This document shows positions 1 to 5,535 of a stretch of DNA of 5,535 bases, in pieces. The notes under the pieces were generated by a model, which saw only the letters and a list, made by a program, of their open reading frames with translations, had not been told where the DNA came from and searched no databases. The stretch is taken from assembly GCA_021767325.1 (NCBI GenBank), contig JAASTM010000194.1, positions 1 to 5,535 of the forward strand, written 5' to 3'. Position numbers and translations under genes: made by a program. This stretch comes from Spirochaetales bacterium. GTDB lineage: Bacteria; Spirochaetota; Spirochaetia; DSM-16054; Sediminispirochaetaceae. The first letter of the stretch is position 1. Every line of letters begins with the position of its first letter.

Positions 1-3000
1 ACGATCGTGTTCCCGGCATCCACCAGGCGCTGCAGCACCCGCAGCAGCTTTTCTACATCGGCCATGTGTAAACCCACCGTCGGCTCGTCCAGGATGTAGA
101 GGGTATCCATAGTCGCTCTGGCCGGTTTAGCTTTGGAGAGTTCGGTCACTAGCTTGAGGCGCTGTGCCTCTCCGCCGCTGAGGGTCGGGCTCTGCTGCCC
201 CAGGGTAAGGTAGCCGAGGCCAATATCGTTCAGCAGTGACAGGGGGCGGTGCACTGCCGGTATGGCCTGGAAGAAATCAACGGCCTCCTCGACACTCATC
301 TGCAGCACATCGGCAATAGTTTTGTCCTTGTAGGTAACCTCCAGGGTTTCATGGTTGAAGCGGCGCCCGCCGCAGACCTCGCAGGGTATGCTTACATCCG
401 GAAGAAAGTTCATCTCGATTCGCTTGACTCCCTGGCCGGAGCACTCTTCGCAGCGGCCGCCGGTTACGTTGAAGGAGAAGCGGCTGGCCGAATACCCGCG
501 CACCTTCGCCTCCGGTGTGGCGGCGAACAGCGCCCGTATGTGGTCCCAGAAGCCCACGTAGGTTGCCGGACAGGAGCGGGGTGTTTTGCCGATCGGGGTC
601 TGATCCACCTCCAAGGTCCGGCTGAAAAACTCAGCTCCCTCGATTCCCCGGCAGCCGATGCAGCTTTTATCAGTCTGATTGACAGTTTTTCTACCGGCTT
701 GTGTTGCCCGGCGGCCCTTTTTCGGGCGGCCCTTCTTAGGGCGCAGCCGGCGCTGGATATTCCGGAACAGCACATCCCGGGCAAGGGTACTCTTTCCGCT
801 GCCGCTCACTCCGGTTACCGCTATCAGTTTTCCAACCGGCAATTCTATATCAATGTCTTTCAAGTTGTGGGCATGTACCCCGTGCAGCAGGATACGGTGT
901 GCATCCGGCTCCTCAGCGGATATGCGCCGGCGTTCCGGTGCTAGCGGATGTTTCAGCGGGTGCTTCAGCCAGCTGCCCGTAGGCGATTCGGCGGACTCGA
1001 GCAGCTCCGCTACACTCCCGGTGAACACTACCTTCCCGCCGTGTACTCCTCCGCCCGGACCTATATCGATTACATGATCGGCCGAACGGATTGTCTCCTC
1101 GTCATGCTCGACAACGACTACTGAGTTGCCCTTGTTCTTGAGCATCTTCAGCGTGTCCATCAGCATGCGGTTGTCCCGCGGATGCAGTCCGATAGTCGGC
1201 TCATCCAGGATGTAGCATACCCCCCGCAGATTGGAGCCAAGCTGCGCCGCCAGGCGAATGCGCTGGGCCTCACCGCCGCTGAGGGTGGGAGCCGCCCGGT
1301 CGAGGTTGAGATAGCCCAGCCCGACCTGCTCCAGAAAGCTGAGCCGGGTTTTCAGCTCTTCGACAGCATCTCTGGAAATCTCGGCACTGCGACCTCCGGG
1401 CCGGTAGTTCTCGAAAAAGGCGCGGGCCTGCTTCACCGTCATGCGGTTGAAATCGGCGATGGACTGCTGTGTGAACTGTACTGACAGGGCCTCCGGCTGC
1501 AAACGGGCACCCTGGCAGGCAGGACAGGTGTCCGGCTCCAGCGCATCCGCCTGGATCTCAGAGTCGTCATCTGTCAGCAGGCCGGTACCGTTACAGACGG
1601 GACACCAGCCGTGATGCGAGTTGTAGGAAAACAGCCGCGGGTCCAGTTCGGGAAAGCTGCGGCCGCAGCTCGGGCATGCCCGTTCGGTGGAGAACACCTC
1701 CGGGGAGTCCGCCTGCTCGGGGCGCAGAATATGTACGCTGTTTTTGCCCAGCTGCAGGGCCAGCGAGAGGCTGTCTCTCAGCTCCTGTTCATTAGCCGGT
1801 TCGATCAGGATAGTAGCGACCGGCATTTGAATTGTATGTTCCTTGTAGCGGTCGAGCCGGGGCCAGTCGTCCGTCGGCAGCAGCTCTCCGTCTACCCGCA
1901 GCTGGGTGTAGCCCTTACCCGCCGCCCAGGCAGCCAGGTCGGTATAGTAGCCCTTGCGGGCCAGCACGAGGGGGGCCGCAATCTCGATTCTCTGGCGGCG
2001 GTAGTCCCGCAGTATGGACTGTACGATCTGATCCACCGTTTGCGACTGAATCGGCACACCGCAATCCGGGCAGTGCTGCACGCCCAGCCGCAGAAACAGG
2101 AGCCGGATAAAATGGTACAGCTCGGTTACGGTGGCCACCGTGCTCTTCCAGCCGCCGCGGCTGGTGCGCTGCTCAATTGCGACGGTCGGCGGAACCCCGG
2201 CCACGCTGTCCACCTCGGGACGGGCGGCCGGCTGAACGAACTGACGGGCATACGCGTTCAGCGATTCCAGATAGCGCCGCTGACCTTCGTTAAAAAGTAT
2301 ATCAAAGGCGATAGTACTCTTGCCGCTGCCGCTGACCCCGGTTATGACGGTGAAGGTGTTCAAAGGTATGGTCAGGTCGATATTCTTGAGATTGTGCTCC
2401 CGGGCTCCGCTGAGGCTGATGAGTTCCTCGGCTGCCGCAGCGCCTGCTTCGGCGGGCACTGCAGCGGTTGTAGCTGCAGCGGTGAGTCCTTCGGCAATGT
2501 AGCGCTGCAGCGCTTCGCCGGTGTGACTGTGCTCGGTTGCCGCTATCTGATCGGGGCGTCCGGCGGAGATGAGCTGTCCGCCGGCCTGCCCGCCCTCCGG
2601 GCCGAGGTCGATAATCCAGTCGCAGGCCCGCAGTACATCGAGGTTGTGCTCGATCACCACCAGCGAGTGCCCGGCCTGAATAAGCTTGCGAAAAGCCCGC
2701 AACAGAGTTGCAATATCGTCAAAATGCAGCCCGGTGGTCGGTTCGTCGAAGAGGAACAGAATCCGCTCCCGCTTTTTACTGCTGTGCGTGTGTGTCCGCG
2801 CCAGATGTCCGGCCAGCTTCAGGCGCTGCGACTCACCCCCGCTGAGGGTCGGCAGGGGCTGCCCCAGCCGCAGATAACCCAGCCCCACATCCCGCAGGGG
2901 TTCCAGTTTGTTCAGCACCCTTTTTTCAGAACTGAAAAACTCGCAGGCCTCCTCTACCGTCATTTCGAGCACGTCGGCAATCGATTGTGCAGAAAACTGC

Positions 3001-5312
3001 CGCTGCCGCCCCTTTTCAGCTGTCTGTTCCGTCAGGAGTTTCACCTCCAGGACCTCCGGACGGTAGCGGGTACCGTTACAATCCGGACAGCGGATATACA
3101 CATCGCTGAGAAACTGCATTTCGATGTGCTCGAAGCCGCTACCGCCGCAGGTCGGGCAGCGGCCCTTGGGCGAGTTAAAGCTGAAAGTGCCGGCGCTATA
3201 GCCCCGCTCTTTTGCCAGGGGCTCTTTTGCAAATTGCGACCTGATCGGATCGAGGGCGCCTACATAACTGACCGGATTAGACCGGGCGGTTTTACCTATA
3301 GGACTCTGATCGACCAGCACGATGTCATCGATAAGCTCGTGTCCACGAATGGCCGTGTGCGCGCCGGGCTGTTCTACGGGGCGCTGCTTGAGTTTGCGGA
3401 CTGCCATGTAGAGCACATCCTGAACAAGGGTAGACTTGCCGGATCCGCTCACGCCGCTGATGCAGACGAACTTATCCAGCGGAATGTCTACATCGATGTG
3501 CCGGAGGTTGTGTTCCGCAGCCCCGATTATCGACAGCACCTCGCCGGCAGATTCCCCCTGAGCGGAGGGCAGCGTTTCTTCGGTAGTGACCGCCTTTTGC
3601 CCGCTCATATAATCGGCGGTAAGGGTTCGGCCCGATTGGATCAGCTCCTCCGGGCTACCGATAAACCGCACCTCTCCGCCGGCTTCACCGGCGGCCGGAC
3701 CCAGATCTACGATGATATCGGCGGCCATAATTACTTCCGGATCGTGTTCAACTACCAGCAGGGTATTTCCCGAATCCCTCAGCCGGGTCAGAATACTGAT
3801 TAGTCTCCGGATATCACGGGAGTGCAGTCCAATGCTCGGTTCGTCGAGCACGAACAGGGTGTTTACCAGGGAGGTTCCGAGGGCGGTGGTGAGATTGATG
3901 CGTTGAACCTCGCCGCCGCTGAGAGTGCGGGACTGACGGTCGAGGGTTAAATACCCGACTCCAACCTCATTCAGATAGTATAAACGGCTGCGGATCTCCT
4001 CCAGGACTATTGCCGCCGCTTCATCCAGATGCGCCGGTAGCTCAATGGATTCAAAAAAACGCTTGCAATCGCCGATAGGCATCTGGACGATTTCCCACAG
4101 GTTCTTGCCGCCAACCCGCCACAGCAGTGATTCGGGCTTCAGGCGGGCTCCCCGGCAGGCGTGGCACAGATGATAGGTTCTGTATTTTGACAGCAGCACC
4201 CGGATGTGCATTTTGTAGCTTTTCGATTCCAGCCATTTGAAGAAGCGCTCGATTCCGTACCACACCCCTTCATCCCATTCGCCTTCGCCTTCGATAACCC
4301 ACTCTTTTTCTTCATTCGATAGTTTGTTCCAGGGGATGCCGGTTCTGATGCCGCGCTGCGGAGCAAACTGCATGAGCTCGCGCTGGCACACCTCATAACT
4401 CTGCGATTGGAAGGGTTTTACAGCTCCTTCGGCCAGTGATTTGGATTTATCCGGCACGACCAGGTCGTAGTCGATACCGATTGTACGGCCGAAGCCCCTG
4501 CAGGTCGGACAGGCGCCGATCGGAGAGTTGAACGAGAACATATTCGGAATCGGATCTTGGTACTGGATATCGCAGCTTGCGCAGTGGAGTCCGCTCGAAA
4601 ACTCCAGGCTCTCGGCTGCATTCTCATCCTTATCCACAATGTGAACCGCAGCTTTTCCGCCTCCGTGATGGAAACACTTCTCAATATCTTCAGTGATGCG
4701 CCCCCGTTTATCCTCGGAAAACTTGGTTCGATCCTGAACTACATGAATGACCGCTGCATCCTCACTGAAAATCCGCTGGTAGCCCTGTGACTGCAGTACT
4801 TCCTTGATCTCTGTCGCACTGAAATTGTGCGGAATGGTGATAGGGAAGGTGATGATCAGTCTTGTTTTGGCTGTGATGCGTGCATGGGCGGCTAAGGCAT
4901 CGAACACGGAGTCGGGGGTATCGCGCTGAACCTCCCGGCCGCAGCTGCGGCAAAACAGCTGTCCCGCTTTTGCAAACAGGAGCTTCAGGTGATCGTTCAG
5001 CTCGGTCATCGTTCCGACGGTTGATCGGGAGGTTCGAACCGGATTGTTCTGGTCTATCGCAATCGACGGCGGTATTCCCTCTATCCGTTCAACCTGCGGC
5101 TTGTCCATCCGGTCGAGAAACTGCCGCGTGTATGCCGAAAAGGTTTCGAAATAGCGCCGCTGCCCCTCGGAATAAACCGTATCGAAGGCAAGCGACGATT
5201 TCCCTGAACCGCTTACCCCTGTTACCACTATTAACTTATGCAGCGGAAGCTGCAGATCAAATCCCTTAAGGTTATTCTGGCGTGCACCTTTGATGTATAT
5301 ATGATTTTCCAC
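1..5312 (-). CDS. uvrA: Double-length (tandem, 'dimeric form') UvrA, excinuclease ABC subunit A; 3' end cut off by window edge
   Basis: UvrA is the cytoplasmic ABC-family ATPase that finds bulky DNA lesions and loads UvrB for nucleotide excision repair. I translated 1,770 codons in one register with no stop or frameshift. Walker A lysines are at K38, K626, K998 and K1507. LSGGE signatures are at 464-468, 823-827, 1344-1348 and 1711-1715. Walker B DE pairs are at 490/491, 856/857, 1370/1371 and 1742/1743. H-loop histidines are at 523, 889 and 1403; the fourth lies outside the window. UvrA-type CxxC pairs occur in both halves. Ordinary UvrA is about 940 residues, so this is two units in one chain, as in Chlamydia. 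The start is GTG 5312: an in-frame TAG lies five codons upstream (5325-5327), the conserved [10 protein letters not shown] segment begins at residue 7, and the first in-frame ATG is codon 69. No in-frame Met lies between residues 850 and 985, which argues against separate translation of the second half. The frame ends at the edge with residue 1770 in the strand before the last H-loop. Confidence 0.97.
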   Translation of the reverse strand, partial: MENHIYIKGARQNNLKGFDLQLPLHKLIVVTGVSGSGKSSLAFDTVYSEGQRRYFETFSAYTRQFLDRMDKPQVERIEGIPPSIAIDQNNPVRTSRSTVGTMTELNDHLKLLFAKAGQLFCRSCGREVQRDTPDSVFDALAAHARITAKTRLIITFPITIPHNFSATEIKEVLQSQGYQRIFSEDAAVIHVVQDRTKFSEDKRGRITEDIEKCFHHGGGKAAVHIVDKDENAAESLEFSSGLHCASCDIQYQDPIPNMFSFNSPIGACPTCRGFGRTIGIDYDLVVPDKSKSLAEGAVKPFQSQSYEVCQRELMQFAPQRGIRTGIPWNKLSNEEKEWVIEGEGEWDEGVWYGIERFFKWLESKSYKMHIRVLLSKYRTYHLCHACRGARLKPESLLWRVGGKNLWEIVQMPIGDCKRFFESIELPAHLDEAAAIVLEEIRSRLYYLNEVGVGYLTLDRQSRTLSGGEVQRINLTTALGTSLVNTLFVLDEPSIGLHSRDIRRLISILTRLRDSGNTLLVVEHDPEVIMAADIIVDLGPAAGEAGGEVRFIGSPEELIQSGRTLTADYMSGQKAVTTEETLPSAQGESAGEVLSIIGAAEHNLRHIDVDIPLDKFVCISGVSGSGKSTLVQDVLYMAVRKLKQRPVEQPGAHTAIRGHELIDDIVLVDQSPIGKTARSNPVSYVGALDPIRSQFAKEPLAKERGYSAGTFSFNSPKGRCPTCGGSGFEHIEMQFLSDVYIRCPDCNGTRYRPEVLEVKLLTEQTAEKGRQRQFSAQSIADVLEMTVEEACEFFSSEKRVLNKLEPLRDVGLGYLRLGQPLPTLSGGESQRLKLAGHLARTHTHSSKKRERILFLFDEPTTGLHFDDIATLLRAFRKLIQAGHSLVVIEHNLDVLRACDWIIDLGPEGGQAGGQLISAGRPDQIAATEHSHTGEALQRYIAEGLTAAATTAAVPAEAGAAAAEELISLSGAREHNLKNIDLTIPLNTFTVITGVSGSGKSTIAFDILFNEGQRRYLESLNAYARQFVQPAARPEVDSVAGVPPTVAIEQRTSRGGWKSTVATVTELYHFIRLLFLRLGVQHCPDCGVPIQSQTVDQIVQSILRDYRRQRIEIAAPLVLARKGYYTDLAAWAAGKGYTQLRVDGELLPTDDWPRLDRYKEHTIQMPVATILIEPANEQELRDSLSLALQLGKNSVHILRPEQADSPEVFSTERACPSCGRSFPELDPRLFSYNSHHGWCPVCNGTGLLTDDDSEIQADALEPDTCPACQGARLQPEALSVQFTQQSIADFNRMTVKQARAFFENYRPGGRSAEISRDAVEELKTRLSFLEQVGLGYLNLDRAAPTLSGGEAQRIRLAAQLGSNLRGVCYILDEPTIGLHPRDNRMLMDTLKMLKNKGNSVVVVEHDEETIRSADHVIDIGPGGGVHGGKVVFTGSVAELLESAESPTGSWLKHPLKHPLAPERRRISAEEPDAHRILLHGVHAHNLKDIDIELPVGKLIAVTGVSGSGKSTLARDVLFRNIQRRLRPKKGRPKKGRRATQAGRKTVNQTDKSCIGCRGIEGAEFFSRTLEVDQTPIGKTPRSCPATYVGFWDHIRALFAATPEAKVRGYSASRFSFNVTGGRCEECSGQGVKRIEMNFLPDVSIPCEVCGGRRFNHETLEVTYKDKTIADVLQMSVEEAVDFFQAIPAVHRPLSLLNDIGLGYLTLGQQSPTLSGGEAQRLKLVTELSKAKPARATMDTLYILDEPTVGLHMADVEKLLRVLQRLVDAGNTI
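663..752 (-). other. Basic, AT-hook-like insert in the fourth ATPase domain
   Basis: Residues 1521-1550 follow the helix after the fourth Walker A. Within 1521-1542, 12 of 22 residues are Lys or Arg, and the core reads [16 protein letters not shown] core flanked by basic residues resembles the AT-hook, a minor-groove DNA-binding motif. E. coli UvrA has a variable but non-basic segment here (about LNGATIAEPAPYRD), and unit 1 has a shorter segment without this cluster. Stray DNA contact or help in holding DNA is an inference from composition only. It is followed directly by an additional CxxC (1551/1554). Confidence 0.6.
714..743 (-). repeat. Tandem 15-bp repeat encoding RPKKG twice
   Basis: Codons 1524-1528 and 1529-1533 both encode Arg-Pro-Lys-Lys-Gly. 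The two 15-bp units are CGCCCTAAGAAGGGC and CGCCCGAAAAAGGGC, differing at two synonymous third positions. This looks like a small in-frame duplication that has since diverged silently, with the peptide kept the same. Confidence 0.8.
2424..2483 (-). other. Alanine-rich linker between the two UvrA units
   Basis: Residues 944-963 contain 11 alanines in 20 positions plus Thr, Glu, Pro and Gly. They separate the C-terminal end of unit 1 (the [12 protein letters not shown] stretch matches E. coli ASHTARFLKPML) from the start of unit 2 at the [10 protein letters not shown] motif. The composition suggests a flexible or loosely helical tether. It contains no Met, no start-like context and no stop, so the DNA gives no sign that the halves are separate genes. 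Confidence 0.75.
2459..2483 (-). repeat. Short direct repeat inside the linker coding sequence
   Basis: The 10-bp sequence CTGCAGCGGT (plus strand) occurs at 2459-2468 and again at 2474-2483, offset by exactly 15 bp, or five codons. On the coding strand each copy starts ACC GCT GCA, giving Thr-Ala-Ala twice. The in-register spacing suggests the linker grew by slippage or a small duplication. Codon use for alanine-rich stretches could also give this by chance. Confidence 0.6.
2484..5312 (-). other. UvrA unit 1 (residues 1-943): complete two-ATPase unit with insertion domain
   Basis: This is a full UvrA-like unit. The order is: Walker A (31-40); a CxxC pair at 121/124; a region in the UvrB-binding position (about 125-243); CxxC pairs at 244/247 and 268/271, matching the C4 zinc finger annotated in E. 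coli UvrA; an insertion domain of about 110 residues (272-382); a CxxC at 383/386; signature LSGGEVQR (464-471); Walker [11 protein letters not shown] (488-497); and H-loop EHD (522-524). The second ATPase has Walker A with K626, the C-terminal zinc finger C719/C722/C742/C745 (19 residues between pairs, as in E. coli), LSGGESQR (823-830), FDEPTTGLH (855-863) and EHN (888-890). All catalytic motifs look intact. The UvrB-binding stretch is short and divergent: the RKG-containing segment is missing, but a VVQDR resembling E. coli VVVDR remains at 191-195. The conserved TPRS motif reads TARS. Confidence 0.9.
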
Positions 5313-5318
5313 ACGTAT

Positions 5319-5347
5319 ATAATACTAATAAAACCGGGGAGGTTCAA
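5319..5347 (-). promoter_or_regulatory. Sigma70-type promoter for uvrA, positioned for a leaderless mRNA
   Basis: On the minus strand a -35 box TTGAAC (5347-5342) is separated by exactly 17 bp from a -10 box TATTAT (5324-5319). Each matches the consensus at five of six and four to five of six positions respectively. The GTG start codon begins seven bases past the -10 box, where transcription would be expected to begin. There is no Shine-Dalgarno before the GTG. The spacer contains a small inverted repeat, AACC-5 nt-GGTT (5332-5344), which is too short to call an operator. I see no recognisable LexA box. Confidence 0.6.
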
Positions 5348-5382
5348 AAGCTGTGGGATGAAAAGCAGTCTGAAGCGCCGAT

Positions 5383-5411
5383 TTGATCCATTCTGTACAT
5401 ACAATTATCTT
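5383..5411 (+). promoter_or_regulatory. Possible weak promoter for the plus-strand gene
   Basis: TTGATC (5383-5388) and TATCTT (5406-5411) are 17 bp apart and each match the sigma70 consensus at four of six positions. Transcription would then start near 5418, just at the ribosome binding site, leaving a very short leader. Other -10-like words exist: TACAAT at 5400-5405 and a perfect TATAAT at 5318-5323. Neither has a convincing -35 box at the right distance, so the true promoter is undecided. Confidence 0.3.
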
Positions 5412-5418
5412 TAAACAG

Positions 5419-5424
5419 AGGAGG
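5419..5424 (+). promoter_or_regulatory. Strong Shine-Dalgarno for the gene at 5432
   Basis: A perfect AGGAGG ends seven bases before the ATG at 5432. It fixes the start of the downstream gene and shows that this genome uses ordinary ribosome binding sites, in contrast to uvrA next door, which has none. Confidence 0.85.
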
Positions 5425-5431
5425 ATAGCCT

Positions 5432-5535
5432 ATGACCGCTTATAACAAAGAGTTTATTGAAGAACGCAAGCAGGACCTCTACAGAATGCAGGCTGAGCTC
5501 AGAGAGACATTACAGATAGAAACAGATCAGTTTCA
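5432..5535 (+). CDS. N-terminal fragment of a charged helical protein, possibly DksA/TraR family; cut by window edge
   Basis: The ATG at 5432 has a perfect ribosome binding site and an open frame to the window end, giving 34 codons. The peptide begins MTAYNKEFIEERKQDLYRMQ and continues with more Glu, Arg and Gln. It is strongly charged, with no signal peptide or membrane segment, and looks like a long amphipathic helix or coiled coil. N-termini of DksA/TraR-type regulators, which bind RNA polymerase through its secondary channel, often look like this, with a short lead, a KxF-like stretch and then charged helix. The diagnostic C-terminal C4 zinc finger would lie outside the window, so the family is only a suggestion. 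The gene diverges from uvrA and shares the 119-bp intergenic region with it. Confidence 0.7.
   Translation, partial: MTAYNKEFIEERKQDLYRMQAELRETLQIETDQF

Larger units (their letters stand above)
1..2423 (-). other. UvrA unit 2 (residue 964 onward): canonical UvrB-binding region, insertion domain nearly absent, 3' truncated by window
   Basis: This is a second UvrA-like unit. Walker A has K998. CxxC pairs are at 1081/1084, 1213/1216, 1237/1240 and 1263/1266. The region between the first two pairs (1085-1212) aligns by eye with the E. coli UvrB-binding domain, including an RKG segment and a [11 protein letters not shown] stretch like E. coli QGYIRARIDGE. Only 22 residues separate C1240 from C1263, where unit 1 has 111, so the insertion domain is essentially gone. 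Then come LSGGEAQR (1344-1351), [10 protein letters not shown] (1368-1377) and EHD (1402-1404). The last ATPase has Walker A K1507, a basic insert (1521-1550), an extra CIGC (1551-1554), the motif [16 protein letters not shown] (1570-1585), zinc finger C1621/C1624/C1644/C1647, LSGGEAQR (1711-1718) and [10 protein letters not shown] (1740-1749). All visible ATPase motifs are intact. Confidence 0.9.

Noticed and set aside
249..944. A 231-codon plus-strand open frame
   Set aside because: It is the same antisense shadow effect in register with uvrA, over the fourth ATPase domain. No ribosome binding site or family resemblance is evident.
2400..2500. Possible gene boundary between two separate uvrA genes
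   Set aside because: No stop codon, in-frame ATG or ribosome binding site is present between the units, and the linker reads through in frame.
1611..3803. A 730-codon open frame on the plus strand, opposite uvrA
   Set aside because: It lies in exact codon register with uvrA on the other strand. Stops in that register require TTA, CTA or TCA codons in uvrA, which are rare in this GC-rich gene, so a long antisense frame is expected. Its translation shows no recognisable domain, and the opposite strand is unambiguous UvrA.
4139..4953. Several short minus-strand open frames of 60 to 90 codons
   Set aside because: They are out-of-frame readings within unit 1 of uvrA, whose own frame is continuous there with clear CxxC and insertion-domain sequence.
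5318..5323. Perfect TATAAT on the plus strand as the main promoter of the downstream gene
   Set aside because: No -35-like hexamer occurs at 16 to 18 bp upstream and there is no TGn extension. The match is explained in part by the AT-rich minus-strand -10 region.
5332..5344. Inverted repeat AACC-5 nt-GGTT as an operator or LexA box
   Set aside because: Four-base arms occur often by chance, and the sequence does not match either the E. coli (CTG-N10-CAG) or the Bacillus (CGAAC-N4-GTTCG) SOS box.

Overview
The window is almost entirely one gene read on the minus strand. An open frame of 1,770 codons runs from a GTG at 5312 down to the left edge with no stop. It encodes a double-length UvrA, the damage-recognition ATPase of nucleotide excision repair. 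Ordinary UvrA has about 940 residues and two ABC ATPase modules. This protein holds two UvrA units in tandem on one chain, with four Walker A motifs, four LSGGE signatures and four Walker B motifs. The C-terminal tail (H-loop and last strands, perhaps 60 to 100 residues by comparison with E. coli UvrA) lies beyond position 1. Double-length UvrA is a known form: Chlamydia has one, and some Geobacter-like bacteria carry an 'excinuclease ABC A subunit, dimeric form'. The fusion itself is therefore not new.

Layout, following the gene: unit 1 covers nt 5312-2484 (residues 1-943). An alanine-rich linker follows at 2483-2424. Unit 2 covers 2423-1 (residues 964 onward). The two units are not equivalent. 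Unit 1 keeps the insertion domain but has a shortened, divergent UvrB-binding region. Unit 2 keeps a canonical-looking UvrB-binding region but has lost nearly all of the insertion domain. Unit 2 also carries a strongly basic, AT-hook-like insert with a duplicated RPKKG motif just after the fourth Walker A (nt 663-752).

To the right is a 119-bp divergent intergenic region (5313-5431). It holds a good sigma70-type promoter for uvrA, placed so close to the GTG that the mRNA is probably leaderless. A strong Shine-Dalgarno serves a plus-strand gene starting at 5432, of which only 34 codons are present. That fragment is rich in charged residues and could be the N-terminal helix of a DksA/TraR-type protein, but this is uncertain.

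Organism: a moderately GC-rich bacterium. The double-length UvrA and the look of the neighbour fit a free-living spirochaete or a deltaproteobacterium-like lineage, but the window cannot decide this. I see no mobile element, CRISPR array, RNA gene or unknown multi-gene system. The points of interest are the asymmetry inside the fused UvrA, its basic insert and the leaderless start.
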